Part shown: positions 8,527 through 15,982 of the stretch, piece after piece
Position numbering within the stretch: position 1 is the stretch's first letter
Layout: every line of letters begins with the position of its first letter
NCBI GenBank assembly: GCA_947245585.1
Contig: CAMXPV010000011.1
Coordinates: 1-64,000 of the forward strand
Direction of reading: 5' to 3'
Length of the DNA stretch: 64,000 nucleotides
Origin: an uncultured Lachnospiraceae bacterium
GTDB lineage: Bacteria; Bacillota; Clostridia; Lachnospirales; Lachnospiraceae
Translations under genes and position numbers: made by a program
Notes under the pieces: model-generated
Database searches by the model: none
What the model was told of the DNA's origin: nothing
Seen by the model: only the letters and a program-made list of their open reading frames with translations

Positions 8527-9345
8527 TTACAGAAAGGGAATCATTTCCTTCACGGAAGAAAAAATCAGATGAGGCCGAACCTCAAAGCCCGCTGCCTCCT
8601 CCATGGTCGCTTCGCCGCTCAGAACCAAAACACTCTTCATGCCATGATTTCTGCCTGCCGCTATGTCTGTGTAGAGCCGATCTCCCACCATGGCAGCCTG
8701 TCCCCTCTCCACGTTGACCCTCGTGGTCAAATACTCTATGATATCTTCGTTCGGCTTCCCGATCACCCTGTCAGGATAACGAAAGGCCGAAGCGTGGATA
8801 AACGCGTGAATCGCGCCTGCGTCGGGAATAAACCCGTCTTCCGTGGGGCAGTTATAATCCGGGTGGGTGGCCAGATAGGGCAGGCCGGCTCTCACGAAGT
8901 CACAAACCCTGCACATTTTCTCATAGGTAAGAGAGGTGTCAAAGGCAGTCACAACTACCTCCGGATCTTTCTCCTCCAACCGGATTCCCGCCTGCATAAA
9001 TTCTTTCCGCAGCAGCTCATTTCCCAAAAGAAACACCTTTTTGCCGCTAAAATGCCGCTGCAAATACCAGATCGTCGCCCGCCCCGATGTAACGATTTTT
9101 TCTTCTCCCACAGACAGTCCCATCCGCGCCAGTTTCTCCACATAAACCGCCGCATTTTTGGATGAGTTATTGGTCACAAAAACATAGCTTCGCCCGGACG
9201 CTTCCAGGCGCTCCAGAAATTCTCTGGCCCCGTCAATCCACTGCTCTCCCAAATAGATTGTGCCGTCCATATCCAGTGCAAAGCATTTTACCTGCGCCAA
9301 CAGGTTTTCTTTATCCTCATTGATACCGGGAAGCTGATTTTGCAT
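8527..9345 (-). CDS. HAD-superfamily phosphatase, class IIA (NagD/AraL type)
   Basis: The 272-residue protein shows HAD motif I ALDMDGTIYLG near the N-terminus, motif II VTNNSSKN, a C2-type cap domain, motif III with Lys in VIGKPN, and motif IV GDRLYTDI. This is the layout of subclass IIA phosphatases such as NagD, which dephosphorylate small phosphometabolites; the substrate is unknown. AAGGAG lies 6 bases before the ATG. It is transcribed away from the divergent DUF6062 gene at 9475, and no operon partner is evident. Confidence 0.9.
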   Translation of the reverse strand: MQNQLPGINEDKENLLAQVKCFALDMDGTIYLGEQWIDGAREFLERLEASGRSYVFVTNNSSKNAAVYVEKLARMGLSVGEEKIVTSGRATIWYLQRHFSGKKVFLLGNELLRKEFMQAGIRLEEKDPEVVVTAFDTSLTYEKMCRVCDFVRAGLPYLATHPDYNCPTEDGFIPDAGAIHAFIHASAFRYPDRVIGKPNEDIIEYLTTRVNVERGQAAMVGDRLYTDIAAGRNHGMKSVLVLSGEATMEEAAGFEVRPHLIFSSVKEMIPFL

Positions 9346-9474
9346 GTCTGTCTCCTTCTCATTGCTGATACGTAGACTATACCAAAAACCATTCGCAGCT
9401 GCAACCTATAAAAGCAGAAATATGATATAATGAGCGAAGAAGAAAAAGAAGCGACTGCGGAAAGGAGTCACGTT

Positions 9475-10236
9475 ATGAAAGAACAGCTCTACACCATACC
9501 CCTAAACGATGCCATAAACGCCCAGGACGAATGCCCGTTTTGCTTTATCGAGCGGAATGTGGAACAGGATCTTTTAGATTTTGTGTTGGGTTCCGGCTCT
9601 TCCTATATGGAGAGCGATATTCGGGAACAGACCGACAAGGCCGGCTTTTGCAGAAAGCATTTTAAGAAAATGTTTGACTATGGCAACACACTGGGAAACG
9701 CCTGGATTTTGAAAACCCATTACCAGAAAATGAACAGGGAACTGCAGGAACAGATCAAATCCTTTAAGCCCGGCAAAACTTCCTTAAAGGACAAGTTTAA
9801 AAAACAGACCGAACGCACGAATCCCATCGGTGTCTGGGTCGCGGAAAAGGAGGCATCCTGCTATATCTGCAAGCGCTATGCGGACACCTATGCGCGCTAC
9901 CTCGACACTTTTTTTGTCATGTATAAGAAAGAGCCGGAATTTCGCCGGAAAATAGCTGAGAGCAAGGGGTTTTGTCTGCCCCACTTCGGCGATCTGTGCG
10001 AGGCCGCAGACAGCCACTTGAATGATAAGGAAAAAGCCGATTTCTACGAGACAGTCTTTCCTTTGATGGAACAGAATATGGCGCGTCTGTCCGAGGACGT
10101 CTCATGGCTCGTGGAAAAATTTGACTACCGCAACAAAGATGCCGACTGGAAAAACTCCAGAGATGCGATTCAGCGCGGTATGCAGAAATTAAAAGGCGGC
10201 TATCCCGCCGACGCGCCTTATCAAATGAATAAGTAG
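9475..10236 (+). CDS. DUF6062 family protein with four Cys/His pairs
   Basis: The 253-residue protein contains CPFC (Cys20, Cys23), CRKH, CYIC and CLPH, two repeats of a CxxC...CxxH pattern that could bind two metal ions. I recognise the family as DUF6062, conserved in Clostridia and of unknown function. The ATG at 9475 is preferred because AAAGGAG lies about 8 bases upstream; the earlier in-frame ATG at 9430 overlaps a TATAAT-like element at 9426-9431 and lacks a ribosome binding site. A bidirectional terminator follows. No function is assigned. Confidence 0.8.
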   Translation: MKEQLYTIPLNDAINAQDECPFCFIERNVEQDLLDFVLGSGSSYMESDIREQTDKAGFCRKHFKKMFDYGNTLGNAWILKTHYQKMNRELQEQIKSFKPGKTSLKDKFKKQTERTNPIGVWVAEKEASCYICKRYADTYARYLDTFFVMYKKEPEFRRKIAESKGFCLPHFGDLCEAADSHLNDKEKADFYETVFPLMEQNMARLSEDVSWLVEKFDYRNKDADWKNSRDAIQRGMQKLKGGYPADAPYQMNK

Positions 10237-10240
10237 AAAA

Positions 10241-10269
10241 GGACAGGCCTCAGACCTGTCCCTTTTTTT
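10241..10269 (+). terminator. Intrinsic terminator after the DUF6062 gene
   Basis: GGACAGG (10241-10247) pairs with CCTGTCC (10255-10261) around a 7-base loop and is followed by a run of seven T. AAAA before the stem means it can also act for the convergent gene ending at 10284. Confidence 0.9.
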
Positions 10270-10283
10270 ATGCGGCTATTATG

Positions 10284-10634
10284 TTAGATCGCATCCATCG
10301 ATCCGTCGCTGTCATCGTCATCGAAGAACTCTTCCACTTTCTTTATACTCCCGACAACTTTATCCGTCGCCTCGGCTTTCGCCGCCTGAATCCCTTCCTT
10401 GAACTCTTCCTTAAGTTCCTCCTTCGCGCCTTCCGTCTTGCCAAGATCCAGATCTACATAGTTGCGGTCCGAATCCGTCTCGTCCAGATCATCGTCGAAA
10501 TTATCAAAATCATCATCGTCGTCGAACTCATCATCCATCAGCGCGTCTCTGTTTTTTAGATAGTAATAAACTCCTCCCGCTACGGCGCTAAGAGCCGCTG
10601 TCACCATCAATAATTTTCCGAATTTTTTCGCCAT
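10284..10634 (-). CDS. Small acidic membrane-anchored protein of unknown function
   Basis: The 116-residue product has a short basic start, one hydrophobic segment (about residues 8-25), and then a very acidic stretch rich in Asp/Glu (residues 33-60) followed by a charged helical region. It resembles YtxH-like small surface or membrane proteins in layout only; I see no family motif. An AGGAGAACACTG stretch lies just before the ATG. It converges on the DUF6062 gene and diverges from tetR. Real coding status is supported by the ribosome binding site and the signal-anchor layout. Confidence 0.7.
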   Translation of the reverse strand: MAKKFGKLLMVTAALSAVAGGVYYYLKNRDALMDDEFDDDDDFDNFDDDLDETDSDRNYVDLDLGKTEGAKEELKEEFKEGIQAAKAEATDKVVGSIKKVEEFFDDDDSDGSMDAI

Positions 10635-10804
10635 CAGTGTTCTCCTTTCACCGTATCAATCCCTATCAATATTATATTAATACTATTTTGCGAAAATGAA
10701 AAGAGAATATGTATAAAAAAAGAAAAAAATTTGCTAAACTTTTCCATCTTTACCACTACATCTTGTATTTCTAAATTTTCTCCAAACTAGTTTTTCGCAG
10801 ATCA

Positions 10805-10833
10805 TTGAATCCCGCGAAGGGTTGTGCTATAGT
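10805..10833 (+). promoter_or_regulatory. Promoter of the tetR gene with possible autoregulatory half-sites
   Basis: TTGAAT (10805-10810), a 17-base spacer and TATAGT (10828-10833). Just downstream, GACC-GAAAA-GGTC (10841-10853) is a short inverted repeat near the expected start of transcription and could be a TetR-family operator. The 243-base gap between 10634 and 10878 shows nothing else clear. Confidence 0.55.
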
Positions 10834-10877
10834 TATATTCGACCGAAAAGGTCAATTTTTGTAGAATTGAGGAAACT

Positions 10878-11480
10878 ATGAACGAAAAATTTTTTGATCT
10901 GAAAAAAGAAAAACAGGACCGCATGATTAACGCCGCTTTGAAAATCTTCTCCATTGGCGGCTATAAACATGCCAGTACCGATGATATTGTAAATGAGGCC
11001 GGCATCAGCAAAGGTCTCTTATTTCACTATTTTGGGAGCAAACTCGGCCTTTACGGCTTTCTCTATGATTACAGCGTGCGTTTCATGAAACTTGAAATTA
11101 CCGGCGGCGTGTCCTCCACGGAGCAGGATTACTTTGAGATCCGCAGAATGATGGAGTATGCAAAAATGCAGGTTCTCAAAAATTACCCTTACATGCAGCG
11201 TTTCCTGGATCGCTGCCGCTTTGAGGATGTGAGTGAGGCGCTAATGGCGATTGATCGCCAGAAAAATGTGTTGACCGATATTCAGGCTGTTCTCAAAAAT
11301 CAGAGTAACCGCTCCCTGTTTAAGGGCGAGGTGGATTATGAAAAACTGGACCAGATGCTCACCTACACGGTGGAGGGCCTGATGGACAGCCATTTTCAGG
11401 ATGCCTCTTTTCAACCGGAATTACTCTACAACGAAACCTGTTCCTATTTTGACATGATGAAAAAACTTACCTACCGTTAG
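10878..11480 (+). CDS. TetR/AcrR-family transcriptional regulator
   Basis: The 200-residue protein has an N-terminal TetR helix-turn-helix (residues about 10-57: ALKIFSIGGYKHASTDDIV, then AGISKGLLFHYFGSK) followed by an all-helical ligand domain. GAGG lies 5 bases before the ATG. It sits alone between a divergent small acidic protein gene and the convergent mocR gene, so its target could be itself or a distant gene. The ligand cannot be inferred. Confidence 0.9.
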   Translation: MNEKFFDLKKEKQDRMINAALKIFSIGGYKHASTDDIVNEAGISKGLLFHYFGSKLGLYGFLYDYSVRFMKLEITGGVSSTEQDYFEIRRMMEYAKMQVLKNYPYMQRFLDRCRFEDVSEALMAIDRQKNVLTDIQAVLKNQSNRSLFKGEVDYEKLDQMLTYTVEGLMDSHFQDASFQPELLYNETCSYFDMMKKLTYR

Positions 11481-11504
11481 AGGCGGTTCCCCTATCCAAA
11501 TAAT

Positions 11505-11537
11505 AAAAAGTCCGGTTTCAAAGCCAGACTTTTTTTA
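11505..11537. terminator. Bidirectional terminator between tetR and mocR
   Basis: AAAAAGTC (11505-11512) pairs with GACTTTTT (11527-11534) with an inner GG/CC extension; A-runs and T-runs on both sides make it work in both directions. It overlaps the stop codon of mocR. Confidence 0.8.
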
Positions 11538-12930
11538 ATGCCGAAATTCCCTCCCTGATCGCTTCCTGTGTCAAACCGCCATATCCCAGAATCATGGCTG
11601 CGGGCCCTTTTGCCTGTTCTTCCTCCATCCGAAAAGCGCCCATGCCGTACACCTTCACATCCGCTTCGGCCGCCGCCTGTTCTAGAGCGTTCTCCCTTCT
11701 GCCCCTCTTATCCGTAAGCAGAACATGCAGGCCTGCATTTTCCCCGGACAAAGTAAAATCCCTCTCAAACTCCCTCAGCTCTCCCAGTAAAAAATCATGT
11801 TTTGTGCGGTACAATTTACGCATTTTGTTGAGGTAGCGTTCAAAATACCCGTCGCTTATAAATTCATTTAAGATGGTTTGGTCGATTCTGGAAACCGTGG
11901 AGGAAAAGAAACCGCACTCCCTGCGATACCTCTCCAAAAGAGGATAGGGCAGCACCATATAACTGACACGGATGGCGGGCGCGATCGCCTTGGAAAAAGT
12001 GCCGATGTAAATCACCCGGCCCCGCCCGTCGGATGCCTGTAAAGACGGCAGCGGTTTTCCCTTATATCGAAATTCACTGTCATAATCATCCTCTATCAGA
12101 TAGCGGTCTTCCTCTCTGTCTGCCCAACGCAGCAGCTCCATGCGTCTTCCGATGGGCATGGAAATCCCTGTCGGATACTGTCTTGAGGGCATCACATAGG
12201 CAAGTTTCGCCCCGCTGTCCTCCAACTGGTCCGCACGGATTCCCTTATCATCCATCGGGATCAGCGAAATCGGATAGGCAAAAGAACGAAAAATCTTGTA
12301 AGCCCTGATATAGGTAGGGTTTTCCATCGCCACATGAATGTGGCGGCCCAATATCTTTTCCAATAAAAGAAGCAGGAAGTCATTTCCTGCCCCGATAATA
12401 ATCTGCTCCGGGTCACAGTTGACACCCCGCGATCCGTGCAGATAACGGCAGATCGTCCTGCGAAGCTCTATGTCTCCCTGCGGTTCCCCCAAGGCAAACA
12501 TATGGCTTCTGGCATCTACCATAATATTTTTCGTAATCTTCTTCCATGTGGCATAGGGAAATTGACTCATATCGATCGCGTTTGGCGAAAAATCATAGCG
12601 CTGTCCCAAACCCTCCGCCTCCCGCGACGGTTCTGCCTGCCCACGCGCATCCGTCACACCGGTGTTATAGAGTTCCCGCACGTCGCCCACAAAATATCCG
12701 CTCCTTGGCTTCGCAACAAGATATCCTTCCGCCACCAACTGACTGTAAGCCATATCCACAGTTGTTCTGGAAACCTGAAGATACTCCGAGAGAAATCTGG
12801 CAGAGGGAAGCCTTTCGTCCTGCAAAAGATTCCCCTTCCTGATCTCTTCCCTGATATGTTCATAAATCTGCTCGTATAGCGTTTTACCGCTCTTTTGCTC
12901 CAGTTCAATGTGAATCGGCAACTCTCTCAT
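11518..12930 (-). CDS. MocR-type regulator (GntR helix-turn-helix fused to aminotransferase domain)
   Basis: The 470-residue protein combines a GntR winged helix (about residues 10-75: LYEQIYEHIREEIRKG, then LPSARFLSEYLQVSRTTVDMA) with a class I aminotransferase fold. The pyridoxal-phosphate lysine is in GTFSKAIAPAIR and the cofactor Asp region in DDYDSEFRY. PdxR relatives sense pyridoxal phosphate and control vitamin B6 synthesis; others control amino-acid-related genes. No such target lies nearby. The gene starts 17 bases after the DUF2225 gene, so the two may be co-transcribed, although the ribosome binding site is weak. Confidence 0.9.
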   Translation of the reverse strand: MRELPIHIELEQKSGKTLYEQIYEHIREEIRKGNLLQDERLPSARFLSEYLQVSRTTVDMAYSQLVAEGYLVAKPRSGYFVGDVRELYNTGVTDARGQAEPSREAEGLGQRYDFSPNAIDMSQFPYATWKKITKNIMVDARSHMFALGEPQGDIELRRTICRYLHGSRGVNCDPEQIIIGAGNDFLLLLLEKILGRHIHVAMENPTYIRAYKIFRSFAYPISLIPMDDKGIRADQLEDSGAKLAYVMPSRQYPTGISMPIGRRMELLRWADREEDRYLIEDDYDSEFRYKGKPLPSLQASDGRGRVIYIGTFSKAIAPAIRVSYMVLPYPLLERYRRECGFFSSTVSRIDQTILNEFISDGYFERYLNKMRKLYRTKHDFLLGELREFERDFTLSGENAGLHVLLTDKRGRRENALEQAAAEADVKVYGMGAFRMEEEQAKGPAAMILGYGGLTQEAIREGISALKKVWL

Positions 12931-12947
12931 CTGTTTCCCGTCCGCCG

Positions 12948-13817
12948 TTACTTTCTGCCCGTGGCATTCTTTTCCTTGATCTTCTTCATTATCATTTCTT
13001 TCACATCCCGGGCCTTATCCTTCATGCGCGGATTCGCCGTCTTGGAAGCGATCAATCCTGAGATCAGGCGGCTTGCCACATCGTACTGCTCAAAGCGCAT
13101 CGCCGTCACACCAATCAGGAAATCCACCGTAGGCTCATCCATACCGCACATCGGGAAACTCTCCGTCTGTCTTGCCGCAAGGAAACCTTCGAGCGCATTT
13201 CTGAGGAACTCGTCTTCCTCCTCCTGACATTGTTTCTTCTTCTCCTCGTAGCCTTCCTCTGCGGGATCCAAATGCTCCGCCTGCCCTCTCAAAAGCCATG
13301 CTGTCTTCAAACAGATATAAGCCTTCTCGCTCGCCTTCGTCTGTTTCACAATCGCATTTGCAAGCGCCATCTTATAACGCTCCAACGCCTCCTCATAGGT
13401 GTATGTCTCCGCCACTTCCTTCTGCGGTTTGAAATTGGCCGAAATCGCCTTCTGAATGTTCTTCGCCTGAGGAGAAGTCAAATATTTAAAAAATCTGCTC
13501 AAAGATGCATAACCACAGGACGGGCACATGATCACATCGTACTTTAAGAGATCAATCTGCTCGTACTTCGGCCGAAGATCCAGATCACTTCCCGCCAGTT
13601 TCGCCTTACCGATCTTGACGGTTCTCGCCTTGAACTCTCTGTCGCAAAGAGGACAGGTAAAGGATTTATCAAAGAGAAAATCCTGCTCCTGCACGGTATG
13701 CACCGCAGCCTGCGCCCCTTCTTCGCCTTCCCCTTCTTTCTTAGGCTTCTCATAGAGATCCATGCTTTCTAAATTGCTCAGTCCAAACTGCTCTAACCCC
13801 GATAACAGTCCTGCCAT
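12948..13817 (-). CDS. DUF2225 protein with double CxxC zinc-ribbon motif
   Basis: The 289-residue protein has FTCPLCDREF and VIMCPSCGYASLSRFF, four cysteines in two CxxC pairs that probably form a zinc ribbon, followed by an all-helical TPR-like C-terminal half. This matches DUF2225, widespread in Firmicutes and uncharacterised. The ATG at 13817 has GGAGG about 9 bases before it; a GTG three codons earlier abuts the Shine-Dalgarno and is less likely. It lies 79 bases downstream of glnS on the same strand and 17 bases upstream of mocR. Confidence 0.85.
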   Translation of the reverse strand: MAGLLSGLEQFGLSNLESMDLYEKPKKEGEGEEGAQAAVHTVQEQDFLFDKSFTCPLCDREFKARTVKIGKAKLAGSDLDLRPKYEQIDLLKYDVIMCPSCGYASLSRFFKYLTSPQAKNIQKAISANFKPQKEVAETYTYEEALERYKMALANAIVKQTKASEKAYICLKTAWLLRGQAEHLDPAEEGYEEKKKQCQEEEDEFLRNALEGFLAARQTESFPMCGMDEPTVDFLIGVTAMRFEQYDVASRLISGLIASKTANPRMKDKARDVKEMIMKKIKEKNATGRK

Positions 13818-13896
13818 TTGTTTCACCCTCCCGAATTATATTTTATACTCTCATTTTATCTCATTCGCCGCTCGCTGCTTTCTTATCTAGTTTACC

Positions 13897-15558
13897 TCAA
13901 TTCTCCTTTTTCGGCAATACATAAGAGCTCTTAAGAGACACAATTCTGTTAAATACAAGATTTTCCGGTCTGGAATCCTTGCAATCCACACAGAAAAACC
14001 CCTGCCGCACAAACTGAAAACTCTCGTATGCCTTCGCATCCCTGACCGACGGTTCAATCCGGCACTCCTTTAAAACAGTCAGAGAATTGGGATTCAGGTT
14101 CAGGCTTCCGTCCTCGTTATAAACGCCCTTTTCCTCATCGATGATATTCTCGTACAGCCTGATCTCGACCTTCACGGACTCCGCCGCGGATACCCAGTGG
14201 ATCGTCCCCTTCACCTTGCGGCCGTCCGGGCTGTTGCCGCCCTTGGAGGCCGGGTCGTAGGTGCAGTGCACCACCGTCACGTTTCCGGCATCGTCTTTCT
14301 CAAAGCCGACGCATTTCACAAAGTACGCTCCCATGAGGCGGACTTCATTTCCCGGGAAAAGCCTGAAATATTTCTTCGGCGGCTCCTCCATGAAATCTTC
14401 CCTCTCAATATAGAGTTCCCTGCTAAAAGGCACTTCACGCGAACCGAGCGCTTCATTCTCCGGGTTATTGACAACGGGAAGCACCTCCGTCTCATCTTCC
14501 GGATAATTGTCTATCACCAGTTTGACCGGATCGGTCACCGCCATAATCCTTGGCCGTTTCATCTTGAGATCTTCTCTGATGCAATATTCCAACATGGAAT
14601 ACTCCGCGGAAGAATTTGCCTTGGACACGCCGCAAAGTTCCACAAAGAGCCGGATTGACTCAGGCGTAAAGCCCCGTCTTCTCAGCGCGGCAATGGACAC
14701 CAGTCTGGGATCGTCCCAACCGTCCACGATGCCGTCCTCCACCAACTTCTTAATATATCTCTTTCCCGTCACCACATTGGTCAGGTACATTTTCGCAAAT
14801 TCAATCTGCTTCGGCGGATGGGGGTACTCCAACTCCGTAACGACCCAGTTATAAAGCGGCCTGTGATCCTCAAACTCCAATGTGCAGATCGAGTGGGTAA
14901 TCCCCTCAATGGCATCCTCTATGGGATGCGCGTAATCATACATCGGATAGATACACCACTTGTCACCCGTATTCTGATGGGACAGATGGGCCACACGGTA
15001 GAGAATCGGATCGCGCATATTGATATTCGGGGAAGACATGTCGATCTTCGCGCGCAGGGTCTTCTCCCCGTCCGCGTATTTTCCTTCCTTCATCTCCTCA
15101 AACAGCTGCAGATTCTCTTCTATGCTGCGGTTTCTGTTGGGATCGTCCTTTCCCGGTTCCGTCAGGGTCCCCCGGTATTCCCGCATCTCATCTGCCGTCA
15201 GGTCCGACACATAGGCCTTTCCCTTTTTGATCAGCTTAAGAGCCCCTTCATACATCTGATCAAAATAATCGGAAGCAAAAAACAGGCGGTCTTCATAATC
15301 CGCGCCCAGCCACTGCACGTCGGCCTTAATGGATTCCACAAACTCACTCTTCTCCTTGGTGGGGTTTGTGTCATCAAAACGCATATTGAATTTTCCGCCA
15401 TATTCAGACGCGAGTCCGTAATTCAGCAATATGCTCTTGGCATGCCCGATATGCAGATAACCGTTCGGTTCAGGCGGGAATCTGGTGTGCACGGTATCAT
15501 AGACACCCTCCGCCAGATCCTTATCTATGATCTGCTCGATAAAATTTTTGGACTCCAC
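13897..15558 (-). CDS. glnS: Glutaminyl-tRNA synthetase
   Basis: The 553-residue enzyme charges tRNA-Gln with glutamine using ATP. The class I signatures are the HIGH motif in [15 protein letters not shown] and the KMSKS-like motif near LSKRY-type sequence region of the catalytic core (here [12 protein letters not shown]), and the C-terminal anticodon-binding beta-barrels are present ([18 protein letters not shown]). A GTG at 15558 is chosen as start because GAGGAGGG lies 7 bases upstream; an upstream in-frame ATG at 15597 would place the leader hairpin inside the coding region. Many Clostridia instead use GluRS plus GatCAB, so possession of GlnRS is of interest. Confidence 0.93.
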   Translation of the reverse strand: MESKNFIEQIIDKDLAEGVYDTVHTRFPPEPNGYLHIGHAKSILLNYGLASEYGGKFNMRFDDTNPTKEKSEFVESIKADVQWLGADYEDRLFFASDYFDQMYEGALKLIKKGKAYVSDLTADEMREYRGTLTEPGKDDPNRNRSIEENLQLFEEMKEGKYADGEKTLRAKIDMSSPNINMRDPILYRVAHLSHQNTGDKWCIYPMYDYAHPIEDAIEGITHSICTLEFEDHRPLYNWVVTELEYPHPPKQIEFAKMYLTNVVTGKRYIKKLVEDGIVDGWDDPRLVSIAALRRRGFTPESIRLFVELCGVSKANSSAEYSMLEYCIREDLKMKRPRIMAVTDPVKLVIDNYPEDETEVLPVVNNPENEALGSREVPFSRELYIEREDFMEEPPKKYFRLFPGNEVRLMGAYFVKCVGFEKDDAGNVTVVHCTYDPASKGGNSPDGRKVKGTIHWVSAAESVKVEIRLYENIIDEEKGVYNEDGSLNLNPNSLTVLKECRIEPSVRDAKAYESFQFVRQGFFCVDCKDSRPENLVFNRIVSLKSSYVLPKKEN

Positions 15559-15581
15559 GTCTGTTCCCTCCTCTGTCTCAA

Positions 15582-15616
15582 AAGGGCAAAATCCCACACT
15601 GTGGAATCTTGCCCTT
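15582..15616 (-). terminator. Hairpin with short T-run in the glnS leader
   Basis: A 16-bp imperfect stem (15582-15597 with 15601-15616) has the plus-strand arms AAGGGCAAAATCCCAC and GTGGAATCTTGCCCTT. On the minus strand it is followed by TTTTGAG, 24 bases before the glnS start. It could end transcripts from upstream or attenuate glnS. No T-box consensus was found near it. Confidence 0.65.
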
Positions 15617-15736
15617 CCCTAAATCTGTGTTCTCTTTCATCTTCACCGTTTATATGGTTTTTCATTCATCCCGCAGAGCATGTTTTCCATCCCTGCGGCA
15701 TTCTCAAGTCCGCTTCGCAGCCTGGCGCCGCGTATC

Positions 15737-15853
15737 TCAGTCTTCCTCGTCCTCCACCGCAGCCGCAACGCCGGAAACCACCGAAGAAACCACAGCGATC
15801 ACCACCGGAATAATCACTACCACCAAAAAACCGCCCAATAACAAAACGCCCAT
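15737..15853 (-). CDS. 38-residue single-span membrane peptide
   Basis: A short frame from ATG at 15853 to TGA at 15737-15739 encodes a very hydrophobic peptide (starts MGVLLLGGFLVVVIIPVV) ending in the acidic tail EDEED. AAGGAGG lies 9 bases before the ATG, one of the best ribosome binding sites in the window. One membrane segment spans about residues 3-32. It lies between the beta-propeller protein gene and glnS on the same strand. No family is recognised; it may be a small membrane protein that modulates a partner. Confidence 0.65.
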   Translation of the reverse strand: MGVLLLGGFLVVVIIPVVIAVVSSVVSGVAAAVEDEED

Positions 15854-15982
15854 AATTGAATTCCTCCTTGTCGAAACCTGTAATCGACCGTACAACAGTA
15901 ATTATACACATTTTTTTCCAAAACTGCAAGACCCAACGCGGAATCCCGAAGCGATTACACGGTTCCATCCTCAATGGCAAAC

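Noticed and set aside
10841..10853. Strong TetR operator before the tetR gene
   Set aside because: Only GACC/GGTC arms match around a 5-base centre; kept as a mention in the promoter entry, not as a separate feature.
15600..15736. T-box riboswitch in front of glnS
   Set aside because: No T-box consensus or matching antiterminator was found; only the simple hairpin is visible.
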